Source: Treponema sp.
Lineage (GTDB): Bacteria; Spirochaetota; Spirochaetia; Treponematales; Treponemataceae
Reading direction: 5' to 3'
Length of the DNA: 48,328 nucleotides
Assembly (NCBI GenBank): GCA_024693045.1
Contig: JAILLQ010000013.1
Location: 1 to 48,328 of the forward strand
Positions 32,272 to 41,691 of the stretch are shown piece by piece; the stretch's first letter is position 1, and each line of letters begins with the position of its first letter. The position numbers and the translations under genes are program-made. The notes beneath the pieces are model-generated. The model was given only the letters and a program-made list of their open reading frames with translations. It did not search any database and was not told the DNA's origin.

Positions 32272-32957
32272 TGAATACCTTCCTTTCGGACAATTTCTTT
32301 TTTAAGGCAGGAAATCATAATAAGGGTGGCCGTCATTGCTGGTATCAGGAAATCCTTAGGACCAAGCGTTGTTAAAAAAACGATTGAAGAGAAGGCTGCA
32401 ATAATAAAGGGCCATTTTGTTTTGTATTCCCTTAATTGATTTACCACAACTACCAGAAAAAAAGCTGTTGCAGAAAAATCAATTCCCCTAAGATCAAACT
32501 TAAGAAATGAGCCGGCCAAGGAACCTAGAGAAGAGCCTAGAATCCAATAAAAATGATTTAGCATAGATATGAAAAAATCTGCCCTTTTGTCATCTATTCC
32601 TTTTTCATCTTTTACGGAACATAGAACAGAATAAGTTTCGTCTGTTAATGTAAGAACCATGTAAGGAAATCTGATTCCCATCTTTCTGAATCTTTCAATA
32701 AAAGCAATTCCATAAAAAAGATGTCTTGCATTTACAAAAAAAGTCATGATTGCAATAGAAATTAAGGAATCGCCAGAAACCATCATGGGAACCATTATAA
32801 ACTGCATGGAACCGGCATATACAAAAACTGCAGATAAAATTGAAAGAAGAAGGCCATAGCCGGCATTATTCATTAAAATTCCGAAAGCAATACCCAAAAA
32901 AATATAGGTAAAAAAAATCGGAAAGGTATTTTTGAGGGCGATTTTGAATTCTTGCAT
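32268..32957 (-). CDS. azlC: Branched-chain amino acid exporter subunit AzlC
   Basis: A 229-residue inner-membrane protein with about six helices. Family segments: PIFFTYIFLGIAFGILMN, SAVFVYAGSMQFIMVPMM, FFVNARHLFYGIAFIERFR and LTDETYSVL. It is the large subunit of the AzlCD exporter and comes first in an azlC-azlD-DUF1232 operon. No leucine-responsive regulator gene is beside it. Only a weak -10 (TAACTT, six nt before the ATG) is visible. Confidence 0.92.
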   Translation of the reverse strand: MQEFKIALKNTFPIFFTYIFLGIAFGILMNNAGYGLLLSILSAVFVYAGSMQFIMVPMMVSGDSLISIAIMTFFVNARHLFYGIAFIERFRKMGIRFPYMVLTLTDETYSVLCSVKDEKGIDDKRADFFISMLNHFYWILGSSLGSLAGSFLKFDLRGIDFSATAFFLVVVVNQLREYKTKWPFIIAAFSSIVFLTTLGPKDFLIPAMTATLIMISCLKKEIVRKEGIQ

Positions 32958-33077
32958 ACTGGTAAGTTAGTTTACATAATCTATCATTGTGTGAATATTT
33001 TCAACTACTGATTTAATGTTTTTTTATCTTATCCCCGTTACAATTATTAAAATTATAAATATTTATAGGAGTTTATT

Positions 33078-33389
33078 ATGATTCAGTGGTTGAGAGGAAA
33101 ATTTTCTTCTATTGTTGGTTTTTGTTTTGTCCTGACTGTTATTGCCTTCGTAGTTTCTGGAGGCATAGCAGGCTATGAGATTTCAGAAGTAAACGGTTGT
33201 TTTATAGGAATTATTTTGGGGCTTTTACTTGGTATTATCCTTGGAATTCTTTCTTTTGGTCTTATCGCTACAATCATCAACATTTCTGAAACTAATGAAA
33301 AGATTCTTGCAAGATTAGATCAGATTCAGTCTATTGTTTACAATGGTCTGAACAAAAGCGATTCTGATTCATCAAATTCTGCTGAATAA
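33078..33389 (+). CDS. Small two-helix membrane protein
   Basis: A 103-residue protein with two hydrophobic helices (residues about 12-32 and 40-68, the second rich in Gly-Ile-Leu) and a charged, helical cytoplasmic tail ending in a Ser/Asp-rich stretch. TATAGGAG precedes the ATG at 33078 by seven nt. No family motif is recognised. It stands alone between divergent azlC and the convergent cyclase gene. Confidence 0.6.
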   Translation: MIQWLRGKFSSIVGFCFVLTVIAFVVSGGIAGYEISEVNGCFIGIILGLLLGIILGILSFGLIATIINISETNEKILARLDQIQSIVYNGLNKSDSDSSNSAE

Positions 33390-33405
33390 TTCTTTTCCAA
33401 TTTGA

Positions 33406-33435
33406 AAAAAATTGCACCTCGCTTTAGAGGTGCAA
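33406..33435 (-). terminator. Terminator of the adenylate cyclase gene
   Basis: On the minus strand TTGCACCTC pairs with GAGGTGCAA over a six-nt loop (33435-33412), followed by a T-run (33411-33406). It lies 21 nt past the cyclase stop. The stem might also act weakly for the plus-strand gene ending at 33389. Confidence 0.75.
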
Positions 33436-33456
33436 AGATTAAAGCTTATAAATCAA

Positions 33457-35571
33457 TTACAAAAAGAATGTTTTCATCATTCCCTTGCCTTTAACATCTA
33501 TTTCTGTATTATCGCTGTAGTTAAAGAGAGTTGAAGTTTGAACTTTTGTACTTTCTGTTACATGGATTTTCATAGGAAGTCCAGTACTTTCCATTCGGCT
33601 TGCAACATTAACAGTGTCGCCCCAAATATCATAAATAAACTTTGTTTTTCCGATAACGCCGGCAACCAGCGAACCAGAGTTTATTCCTACACGAATCTGG
33701 AGTTTAATTGGCGAGGTTTCGTTGAATAAGCGAACATCGTCTAGGAGTTCCTGAGCAAAACGAATCATTTTTATGGCGCCATCGTTATTTTTTTCCTGGG
33801 TAAGACCAGTTGCTGCCATGTATGCATCCCCGATAGTCTTTATTTTTTCAATACCTTCCCTCTGAGCCCTTTCGTCAAACATAGTAAACATTTTGTTCAG
33901 CATGGTTACTACTTCTTCTGCGCTCATTTCGCCGCTAATTTTTGTAAATCCAACAATATCGGTAAATAGAACTGTAACATTCGGGTATTCTTTCGCAATT
34001 GTACTGTCGGGATGGGCTGTAAGTTCTTTTGCAATTTCTTTAGGCAGAATGTTCAATAAAAGGCTTTCTGAACGGTTCTTTTCGGCTTCAAGTTCCTTTG
34101 TTCTTTCTTTTACAGTTTTTTCAAGCTTTTTGTTTTCTTCTTCTATGCGAATGAGTTTGCCTTCAAAAAGCGTAATCGTAACAGAAATAATAAAAATAAT
34201 AAAAAGTACGGCAAGTAAAATATCAAATAGAATATTCAGAAGAGGTTTTAAAATGCTTGAATAAGTAAATACGATTTTTTCAGAAAGTGGCTGATAATTA
34301 TGAGGAGTGTACATAATACAACCAAATCCAAGAGTTTTTAATGGGGTTATTTTGTAAAAATCTTCGCCGTGAAGATTTTCTTTGTCTCCTTCCTTTGGCT
34401 TTTTGACATTCAATTTACCGTCAGAAAGAGTAAAAGTTCCGTTCCAAGGGCCTGGATCTACAGAACAATTTTCAGGAATTAAGATTGAAAATTTCCAGTC
34501 TGTAATTATGGTACTTTTCATATTATTGAAAATTACTCCGTCGTATTGAGCACCTGTTCTGTCTGGATCAGCTTCGTCAACCCAGTGCTTGTCTGCATTT
34601 CTCTTAAAAGTTATGCAAACAGATTTTGTAGAGTCGTTTTCGATGTATGGTTTATCGATAATCAGAGTTTTTTCAGGAAGAGAGATTCCTGTTATAGAAA
34701 CGATTACCAGAACTACTAGAATTCCTCCTAATGTAATTGAAAGTGTCTGCCAGAAATGAGTCCTTACTACCCTTTTGCTTGATTCACTTTCCGCAAGTGA
34801 TTTTTTATAGACCGGACTTAATACAGAACTACTCTGCCCGTCAGAATAAAATTCAAGCTCCATTAATTTAATAGAAGAATAAAACAGGTGAAGTGAACCC
34901 AGTCCCAAAGCTACATTTATCCATGAATAACCGTAGACAAGTAGAATAAAAATCACTCCAATAGAAGGAAGAACAAAATAAAGCAGGAGCGAAATAAATA
35001 CATTTGGTGCAAGGTTCTTCCTGTTTTGCAAAAGCATAGTAAAAGTTATAAGTCCTGGTAAAAGTCCCAAGAGAATGCAGAGAGGATAAAAAGTATTTCT
35101 GTGATAATAATTATTCTGGTCAAAATAATAGAAAATATGGGTAAATTGATTTGCAATTATTAGAGAAATACCTAAGAGGCATAAAAAAAGTACTACAAAA
35201 AGCTGAAGGGGAATTCCATTTTTTATAGAAGCTTTTGGATGCAGCAGGATTGTTAAACTTAATCTAGACTGCTTTATAAATTCGCATACATAAAAACAAA
35301 AGAAAAAGGAAATTGAAAAATTACATAAAAAAACTAGTAAGTTACTCAGGCGGACCATGTGATAGCCTGTAGGACTTGTGTTGCCCCTGTAAAAATATGC
35401 CAGTGCATCAAAGAAAAGCAAAAAACCGGTAAAGAATTCGATAAAAATTAAAGTTCGCCTTCCATTTTGTTTTAAGTTGTGGCCGGACCACAAAAAAATA
35501 CCTACCTGGAAACAAAAGAAAGAAAGAAAAGCAAGTGAAGAGATACTAATAATTCTAGTAAAGTCAGACAT
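33457..35571 (-). CDS. Membrane class III adenylate cyclase with a CBM2-like extracytoplasmic domain
   Basis: A 704-residue receptor enzyme. Residues 1-235 form about seven helices. A helix at 280-302 leads to an outside domain (about 304-435), and a helix at 443-467 leads back to a coiled coil (472-500) and the cyclase domain (531-704). Metal residues are Asp538 (FTDIVG) and Asp582 (GDAY). Lys578 and Asp648 (YDIWGDTVNVASRM) are the adenine-selecting pair, so cAMP is the product. The outside domain reads GAQYDGVIFNN, TDWKFSILIPENC, PWNGTFTLSDGKL and LGFGCIMYTP, the order seen in family 2 cellulose-binding modules. SD AAAGGGGC stands before the ATG, with TATAAT further up. Sensing of polysaccharide is an inference. 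Confidence 0.85.
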   Translation of the reverse strand: MSDFTRIISISSLAFLSFFCFQVGIFLWSGHNLKQNGRRTLIFIEFFTGFLLFFDALAYFYRGNTSPTGYHMVRLSNLLVFLCNFSISFFFCFYVCEFIKQSRLSLTILLHPKASIKNGIPLQLFVVLFLCLLGISLIIANQFTHIFYYFDQNNYYHRNTFYPLCILLGLLPGLITFTMLLQNRKNLAPNVFISLLLYFVLPSIGVIFILLVYGYSWINVALGLGSLHLFYSSIKLMELEFYSDGQSSSVLSPVYKKSLAESESSKRVVRTHFWQTLSITLGGILVVLVIVSITGISLPEKTLIIDKPYIENDSTKSVCITFKRNADKHWVDEADPDRTGAQYDGVIFNNMKSTIITDWKFSILIPENCSVDPGPWNGTFTLSDGKLNVKKPKEGDKENLHGEDFYKITPLKTLGFGCIMYTPHNYQPLSEKIVFTYSSILKPLLNILFDILLAVLFIIFIISVTITLFEGKLIRIEEENKKLEKTVKERTKELEAEKNRSESLLLNILPKEIAKELTAHPDSTIAKEYPNVTVLFTDIVGFTKISGEMSAEEVVTMLNKMFTMFDERAQREGIEKIKTIGDAYMAATGLTQEKNNDGAIKMIRFAQELLDDVRLFNETSPIKLQIRVGINSGSLVAGVIGKTKFIYDIWGDTVNVASRMESTGLPMKIHVTESTKVQTSTLFNYSDNTEIDVKGKGMMKTFFL

Positions 35572-35678
35572 TCCGTAAAGCCCCTTTAAAAATACTACTT
35601 ATATTATAGTAGCAAAAGGAGAAATTTAAAGAAAAAAATACCTTCTGTTTTTCTGAAGCTCTAGCCCCCTTTGGCGTA

Positions 35679-36746
35679 TTACAAACCTAACTCTTTTTTC
35701 AGTTGATTTTTTACTTGGTCGCTGGTAAAAGCCGCTTCTACGGCATTTGTCAAGATAATCTTTTCCTGAGCAAGAGTAAGCCCGAATTTTTCTTCCATGT
35801 AACGGAATTCTTTAGCTATATTGGTTCCTTCTATAGCCATATCATCTGTGTTAATAGTTACTTTTATTCCTCTTTTCAGGTAATCCATAAAAGGATATTC
35901 ATCCATATTTTTTACAGCAGCAGTCTGACGGTTGCTGGTTGGACACATTTCTAGAACAATAGCTTCATTTTTTATTCGTTCCAACAAGGCTGGGTCTTCA
36001 AAACTTCTTACCCCATGTCCAATTCGTTTTGCACCATAGTCTAATGCTGCTCTTACACTTTCAGCGCCATCTGCTTCGCCTGCATGGATTGTAAATGGAA
36101 TGCCGTATTCTTTTGCTTTTGCAAAGATTTCACGATAATTTTTTGTCGGAAAAAGAGCTTCTGCTCCTGCCAAATCAACAGCTACTACTCCACCATCTTT
36201 AACAAGATACTTTTTTGCCAGCTCAAGAGTTTCTTCGTTGGCCTTTTCATTCCCCTGGCCTCTCATAAAGCAAAGGATTAAGTTTACTTTAAGATCTGTT
36301 TTCTTTAAGCCATCGAGTGCAGCTAGAATTGCTTCTTCCTGGCTCATGCCTTTTAAAGTATGATTTTGTGGAGCCCATCTGAATTCTGCATAAATTACGC
36401 CCTGCTTCTTAATATTTTCCGCTATCAGATAAACGGATTCTTTTATAGCTTCAGGAGTCTGCATCAAAGAACAAGGAAGAGCAAAACATTTTAAAAAGTC
36501 ATTAAGACTTTCGCAGTCAGCGGGAAGAGTTAAAAGTTTTTCCAACTCAGAATCATCTTCCGGTAAAGAAATATTTTGAAGCGCCGCTAATTTTCTAGCA
36601 ATATCAACTGTAATAGAACCGTCAAGATGAAAATGCAAATCCACATACTTTTGTACATAGTTTTGGGAAGCTCTCTTACAACTAGAAAAAGAAAGTAAGG
36701 ATGAAAACAATAGTAAAGATTTTATAAAGATTTTACTTTTAATCAT
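35679..36746 (-). CDS. Adenosine deaminase carrying a lipoprotein signal
   Basis: A 355-residue enzyme converting adenosine to inosine. Catalytic motifs are complete: HFHLDG (two zinc His, residues about 37-42), HAGE (zinc His and catalytic Glu), GHGVRSFEDP, CPTSN and NTDD. Before the domain stand a hydrophobic signal and a lipobox (FSSC, Cys23), so the enzyme should be anchored outside the inner membrane. Most bacterial adenosine deaminases are cytoplasmic and begin directly at the HxH motif, so this location is unusual. AGAGGTG lies five nt before the ATG at 36746. The cyclase gene follows 107 bp downstream. It could feed purine salvage from outside adenosine. Confidence 0.9.
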   Translation of the reverse strand: MIKSKIFIKSLLLFSSLLSFSSCKRASQNYVQKYVDLHFHLDGSITVDIARKLAALQNISLPEDDSELEKLLTLPADCESLNDFLKCFALPCSLMQTPEAIKESVYLIAENIKKQGVIYAEFRWAPQNHTLKGMSQEEAILAALDGLKKTDLKVNLILCFMRGQGNEKANEETLELAKKYLVKDGGVVAVDLAGAEALFPTKNYREIFAKAKEYGIPFTIHAGEADGAESVRAALDYGAKRIGHGVRSFEDPALLERIKNEAIVLEMCPTSNRQTAAVKNMDEYPFMDYLKRGIKVTINTDDMAIEGTNIAKEFRYMEEKFGLTLAQEKIILTNAVEAAFTSDQVKNQLKKELGL

Positions 36747-36806
36747 AACACACCTCTATCGATAAGAAACTGAAAAGTAACTTAGTTCCAAGGAAATTAA
36801 TCTTAT

Positions 36807-36840
36807 TATCGTATCTAGAAACTTTCTAGAAAATACGATA
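36807..36840. repeat. Imperfect inverted repeat between two lipoprotein genes
   Basis: TATCGTATCTAGAAA (36807-36821) pairs with TTTCTAGAAAATACGATA (36823-36840) except for three extra A residues. It lies between the end of the TPR-like lipoprotein gene and the start of the adenosine deaminase gene, where a terminator is expected, but no T-run follows on the minus strand. Confidence 0.45.
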
Positions 36841-36847
36841 CTTATTC

Positions 36848-37972
36848 TCATTTATTAAACTTTTTTAAGAAAGTCAGATAGTCTAAAATTCTTACTTTAT
36901 CAGATGGTTTAAAGTTTTTTCCGTCGGGTAAATTCATAATTTCGTTATCAACAACTCCCAGTACAGCGTCAAAATCTAGATTTTGAATCTCTATATCAGA
37001 AACTGGGCTTTTAGCATTTGGAATTTTGCTGTATCGGGAAGTATATCTGCTTGCCAACTGGGGATTTCCTTTATTTAGTACATACAAATTCCAAAGGAAA
37101 CGGGCACAAGCCAAACGGTTTATACTTTGTGAATCAGTAATTAACGCCGCTGAATTCTGCAAGTTTTCAGAATCCTTTGCTGCATTAAATAAACCGGCTG
37201 CAAAAACCTTGTTATAAAGTTGATTTTTATTTAATTTTGTTCCACGAGTTAAATCTGTTAAAGCGGAACTTTTTGCATAAGCCAGGAATACCATATCTTC
37301 TTTTGAAAGTTCTTTTGTTAAATCTTCACTTCCCTTTTCACTTGAAATTCCTGTTGAATAAAGAGTCCAAACCTTGTCGCGAAAATCATTGTAGACAGTA
37401 CGGTAATTGTTTCTTCCCTGGTTATCAAACTGGATAAAAGCCTGATCTATCAGTGCTACTGCCTTGTCATATTCACCGGCATTATAAAGCAAAACTCCTT
37501 TTGCCATTGTGATTATTGAATTATTTGCATCTACAGAAAGAATTTCGTCACAGAAAGAAAGTGAATCTTTTTCGGTTTTCTGCAACTTAGAAGCAAGGAG
37601 CATAACATAATCATCGCCTCCAGTTACAGCTTTAGCGTCCATATAAGCATTTTCAGCTTTTTTCTTTTTTCCTTCCAGCAAGTATAAAAGTCCGTCGATT
37701 GCGGTAATATGAGCCTTAACTATTGGTTCAAGATGGCTTTGAGACGCCTTATCTGCTATATCCTGATGGAAACTTTCAACTTCTTCTGCATCAATTTTTG
37801 CTGATTTTAAAAACTCTGCATCAATCAGAATAAAGCGGTCTTCATATATCGCAATTTCCTGGCGTAACTCTTTATTAAGATTTGAAGTCTGTAAAACATC
37901 TTGCTGTAAAGTTGTTACACAGGAAGTAAAAAGACTTGTTAAAGCAATAATGATACAAAGGATTTTTTTCAT
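36848..37972 (-). CDS. TPR-like lipoprotein of unknown function
   Basis: A 374-residue lipoprotein (lipobox FTSC, Cys18), nearly all helical. Helix pairs such as AHITAIDGLLYLLEGKKKKAENAY and MAKGVLLYNAGEYDKAVALIDQAF are tetratricopeptide-like. No catalytic motif is seen. GGAGAG precedes the ATG, and the stop of the large anchored protein gene lies 12 nt upstream, so the two are probably one operon and one process at the cell envelope. Confidence 0.75.
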   Translation of the reverse strand: MKKILCIIIALTSLFTSCVTTLQQDVLQTSNLNKELRQEIAIYEDRFILIDAEFLKSAKIDAEEVESFHQDIADKASQSHLEPIVKAHITAIDGLLYLLEGKKKKAENAYMDAKAVTGGDDYVMLLASKLQKTEKDSLSFCDEILSVDANNSIITMAKGVLLYNAGEYDKAVALIDQAFIQFDNQGRNNYRTVYNDFRDKVWTLYSTGISSEKGSEDLTKELSKEDMVFLAYAKSSALTDLTRGTKLNKNQLYNKVFAAGLFNAAKDSENLQNSAALITDSQSINRLACARFLWNLYVLNKGNPQLASRYTSRYSKIPNAKSPVSDIEIQNLDFDAVLGVVDNEIMNLPDGKNFKPSDKVRILDYLTFLKKFNK

Positions 37973-37984
37973 ATTCTCTCCGAA

Positions 37985-40633
37985 TTAATACAATTTCCAG
38001 GCGTTAATGTTGTTGTCTATTGAAAGACATGTTATATCAATATTATTATCACCGTTCAAATCTGTAAATACTGGAATTCCATAACCTGCTACAGGGAAAG
38101 CGTTTAAATATTCCAGGTCGTGAGAAAGACCATAAATTACATTTGATTCACCAGAAATAAAGAGTTCATTCTTATGGTCCTGATCGTAATCTATTACAGA
38201 AATATATGCACTTTTTGCAGAAAGATGAGGAATAGCAACTTTTGTTACAGATTTGTCCATTCCAACTTTATAAATTGTTCCGTCAGATGCAAGGGCAATC
38301 AGGGAATCATCAAAATATTCTACATTAACATAGAAGAGTCCTGGCAAAGATATTGGGAATCCTTCCTGTAAAAGGCCTGTGGAATCCCATATGTATAATT
38401 CTCCCGCCTGGCTGATAAATGAAAGGTAGACTTTGTTCTTGTATTCAAAAAGACAAGGAGAGCCAAAACCTATAGAATCGATGAAAATATTTGTGTCAGT
38501 AAAGGAATCTGCATTTTTTGATAGAAGATGAATGCCACCCAAAAAACTCTTTTCATAAATTGCAAGGTAGTTTTTGTAAGTTGCAGGAGGATTTTTTATC
38601 TGTTCATCGATATTAAAATCAAACTGCTTAGGTTTTTCGTCATCAGCAATAAGGGTAACTAAATTATCCTGACCGATTAAAAGCAGAGAATTCTGGAATA
38701 TAACAGGTGGGCAAGAAGGTTCAACCCCAGTCATGAGAGGATAATTCTGTATATCTTCAAGGCTTTCGTTCAAAAGGTAAACAAGTCCGTCTTTTGTTAC
38801 TGCCCACAGGTCTCCACCAGTAGATTTGTAAGTCTTTTCAGAAGCTTTTATTATGTAGGAAAGGCTGTCAATCTGGCGTTCTGAAAATTCAAGGCTTGCG
38901 CTGTTCATTACTTTTATAGTGTCATTTTTCTGCTGGAAATAAATCAACTTATTCTTTTCGTCATTAGATTGATACAAAACTGGAATGGTCTGAGCATTAA
39001 TTTGAAGAGGAAAACCTTCTACCTTTTGTGTTTCTTTATTTTCACAGGAAATTGAATTTAATCTGACTTTTATTGTCTGGTCTTCTGAAGAAAGTTCTAC
39101 TCTACCGATATTGTAAAGTCTAAGAACCCTGTTAAAGAATGAGTTTCCTCTTGCAAAGAAAGGAATACTTCGTTCCATATTGTAATACATGCTCAAAGAA
39201 GAAGCTTTTATCTTACCCTTAGAAAGTTCCTGCCAAATCTGATTTTTATCCAATTTTGAAGCACTTTTTATGGAAGCATTAATTGAAGCAAGATTTTCTG
39301 GCGACTGAGAAAAATAGATAAAACCATCTTTTACCATGTAGTATGGACGAGGAAGATTTACATTAAAAAATTTCAAGAGATTAGAAATGAAATCCGGGAA
39401 TTCAATTCTAGGTAACCTGATTCCATCGAGCAAGAGGCTGTTATCAGTTTGCATAATAATAGAAGAAAGTATTGATTCGAATACCTGCTGGCGTTGTTTT
39501 TCATCTGCGATTTTTAAAATAAAGACTGGATCTGCTTTACCTTCGAGTCCTATAACTGCATATTCGTCTGAAGTCCATGAAAAGAAGATATCGTCCAGGC
39601 TGTCGCCAAAAACCATTTTTGAAAGGTTGTTTGAATCTTCCCACATGCGTTTTACATTTTTTTTGCCGTCTTTCATAACCGTAAATGCTGCCTCTTTTAG
39701 TTCTTCAAGGCTTCCCATGTTCATAATGGTATAATACTGAACACTTCCCGGAAGTTTTGGTAAAAGAGAGGGAATATCTGATTTTTTTGTTACCAGTTTT
39801 GAAAAAGCATCTGTACCTTCTTTGAAAGGTATGGATAAATCCAAATTGATATTTTTATCTGAAATGCTGAATTCAATCTGACTTAAATCCTTATCTGAAA
39901 GAGAATTTGATAAAAAGTTAATATAAGGATTTTCGTTTGCAGCAAGAGATAAGAGTTCTTTTCCATTTATTATAATTCTAAAGGGAAGTTTTAGCTTATT
40001 CTGCATAATTTCAAGCACTTCCTCTGAATATTCAAGTGAATTATCATTAGAAATAGCCTTGTTAAAAAGTCCTATATTTGAAGAGATAATTACAAGGTTT
40101 TTACGAATTTTGATATAGGTATATTTGCCTTTGGAAAGATATTCGTAGTAGTCAGAAATATCGCTTTTTACATGATTTAAGTTTTCGATTGAAATAAAAT
40201 CAGAAATCAGGGGAAATATACGGGAAATGCCAGACAAAAAGCCCATGTCGACAAGAGCAATGTAGTCGCCGCTGTTATACATGGCAAAATCAACCCTTCT
40301 AGACAGAGGAAGGGCGATTAATGGATTTTTACGAAGTTTTGATTCTCTGATTGAGTAAAAAGTCTTTCTAAATTTCGAAAACTTTGGATCAGAAAGAAGA
40401 AGGTCCATTGCTTTAAGGTCAACCAGAGGTTCTGCAGCCCGATAAAGGGAATCTGTTCTTAGGTAAATTGAATAATTTTCGGGAATAGCCTTTAATTTTG
40501 ATTCCCGCTGGAAAGAAGCAAAAATCATCCAGGCAATGAAAATAAATAAAAGAGCTAAGATTGCGTATAATATGGATAAAAGTACTTTTGTTAAAGGTGA
40601 TTTTTTCTTATCGTTTTTTAAAGTTTTGCTCAT
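37985..40633 (-). CDS. Large membrane-anchored protein with C-terminal beta-propeller-like repeats
   Basis: An 882-residue protein with a positively charged start, one membrane anchor (residues about 17-40) and the rest outside the cytoplasm. Residues 50-560 have no recognised domain. From about 580 on, repeated strands such as DLWAVTKDGLVYLLNESLEDIQ, KVYLSFISQAGELYIWDSTG and SLIALASDGTIYKVG look like PQQ/WD-type propeller blades. The end has YDQDHKNELFI and FTDLNGDNNIDI, which are FG-GAP/calcium-loop motifs (D-x-D-x-D/N). It may be an envelope scaffold or binding protein. The mRNA is probably leaderless: TAAAAT ends six nt before the ATG at 40633. Confidence 0.7.
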   Translation of the reverse strand: MSKTLKNDKKKSPLTKVLLSILYAILALLFIFIAWMIFASFQRESKLKAIPENYSIYLRTDSLYRAAEPLVDLKAMDLLLSDPKFSKFRKTFYSIRESKLRKNPLIALPLSRRVDFAMYNSGDYIALVDMGFLSGISRIFPLISDFISIENLNHVKSDISDYYEYLSKGKYTYIKIRKNLVIISSNIGLFNKAISNDNSLEYSEEVLEIMQNKLKLPFRIIINGKELLSLAANENPYINFLSNSLSDKDLSQIEFSISDKNINLDLSIPFKEGTDAFSKLVTKKSDIPSLLPKLPGSVQYYTIMNMGSLEELKEAAFTVMKDGKKNVKRMWEDSNNLSKMVFGDSLDDIFFSWTSDEYAVIGLEGKADPVFILKIADEKQRQQVFESILSSIIMQTDNSLLLDGIRLPRIEFPDFISNLLKFFNVNLPRPYYMVKDGFIYFSQSPENLASINASIKSASKLDKNQIWQELSKGKIKASSLSMYYNMERSIPFFARGNSFFNRVLRLYNIGRVELSSEDQTIKVRLNSISCENKETQKVEGFPLQINAQTIPVLYQSNDEKNKLIYFQQKNDTIKVMNSASLEFSERQIDSLSYIIKASEKTYKSTGGDLWAVTKDGLVYLLNESLEDIQNYPLMTGVEPSCPPVIFQNSLLLIGQDNLVTLIADDEKPKQFDFNIDEQIKNPPATYKNYLAIYEKSFLGGIHLLSKNADSFTDTNIFIDSIGFGSPCLFEYKNKVYLSFISQAGELYIWDSTGLLQEGFPISLPGLFYVNVEYFDDSLIALASDGTIYKVGMDKSVTKVAIPHLSAKSAYISVIDYDQDHKNELFISGESNVIYGLSHDLEYLNAFPVAGYGIPVFTDLNGDNNIDITCLSIDNNINAWKLY

Positions 40634-40639
40634 ACTTTA

Positions 40640-40668
40640 ATTTTAAATAATATAGGGAACATAATCAA
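40640..40668 (-). promoter_or_regulatory. Promoter of the large anchored protein operon
   Basis: On the minus strand TTGATT (40668-40663), 17 bp, TAAAAT (40645-40640). The -10 ends six nt before the ATG, with no ribosome site between. Confidence 0.6.
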
Positions 40669-40776
40669 TCAAAAAAATATGAGTAAAAGTTTTTTCTGTT
40701 TTTGAGAAAAAATAAGGCTAGAAAAGGCGATTATTTGAAAATAAAGTATACTTATTTATACATCTTAATACTATTT

Positions 40777-41691
40777 CTAATAATTTGCTTCAATTTCCTC
40801 TACTTTTTCGTATAACATCTGGTTGATTGGAACCGGCGTATCAGTTTCTTTTCCAAGTTTTATCACAGTTCCCGAAAAAAGTTCCACTTCTGACTTACGC
40901 TTTGCAATTCTATCCTGTCCCATTGAAGGGGTTCCGTCTGGAGCAAAGGTTGAAATGATTTTTACCCACTGCTGGATATCGTCTTCGTTTAATTCTATCC
41001 CCTTTTTCTTTGCTATAGCCATTACCTCTTTCATAGCCCCGATAAAAATGTCGTAGAGTTCAGGAGTGTTCAGAACCTTGTGATAATTTGCATTATAAAC
41101 CATAGTAGTTTGGTTTATTCCTACATTGAGCATGAACTTGTTCCACATTCGGCGAAGTATGTCTTTTTCTTCTGTGTAATGAATATTTGCTTTTTCAAAA
41201 AAGTTTTCGACTGCAGAAAGATTTTCAACCCTTCCCCCGTTTGTTATGCCAATACGAAGCTCACCTTCTTTTGTGTAATTTACTTCTGTGCCAAAACGCA
41301 TGGTATCCATTGCTTGAGCAACCGAATAAATTATTCTTTCATTACCAAAATGCTGGCCAAGGATTTCTTCGCTTGAAATACCGTTTAAGACAGACAGTAT
41401 TACAGTTTCAGGGCCCAGAGACTTTTGAATTGCCTGCATAGCTGATTCAAGACCAGTAAATTTTACGGCAACCAGTACAAAATCAGCTGGCTTTGCATCC
41501 TGAGTTTTAACTATGCGGAACTTTTTTGCCTTGCCGTTTATAAAAAAATCTTTTTTGCTGTATTTTGCGGCCCTTTCTTCATCCATTACAAACTGAACGG
41601 CAGAACTTCCAAGGTTAGTCTGAATTATATCTGCATACATAAGGCCAAGAGCGCCCATGCCTACTACACTTACGTTTTTGATTTCTTTCAT
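40777..41691 (-). CDS. panE: 2-dehydropantoate 2-reductase (ketopantoate reductase)
   Basis: A 304-residue cytoplasmic NADPH enzyme making pantoate for coenzyme A. The Rossmann start VSVVGMGALGLMYADII, VAVKFTGLESAMQAI, SVLNGISSEE and the C-terminal helical part with RMWNKFMLNVGINQTT (the conserved K/N region) are family features. Some paralogues of this fold act on other 2-keto acids, so panE is likely but not certain. Its ATG follows the stop of a lipoprotein gene directly (TAAATG), so it is translated from a shared mRNA. No other pantothenate genes are near. Confidence 0.85.
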   Translation of the reverse strand: MKEIKNVSVVGMGALGLMYADIIQTNLGSSAVQFVMDEERAAKYSKKDFFINGKAKKFRIVKTQDAKPADFVLVAVKFTGLESAMQAIQKSLGPETVILSVLNGISSEEILGQHFGNERIIYSVAQAMDTMRFGTEVNYTKEGELRIGITNGGRVENLSAVENFFEKANIHYTEEKDILRRMWNKFMLNVGINQTTMVYNANYHKVLNTPELYDIFIGAMKEVMAIAKKKGIELNEDDIQQWVKIISTFAPDGTPSMGQDRIAKRKSEVELFSGTVIKLGKETDTPVPINQMLYEKVEEIEANY

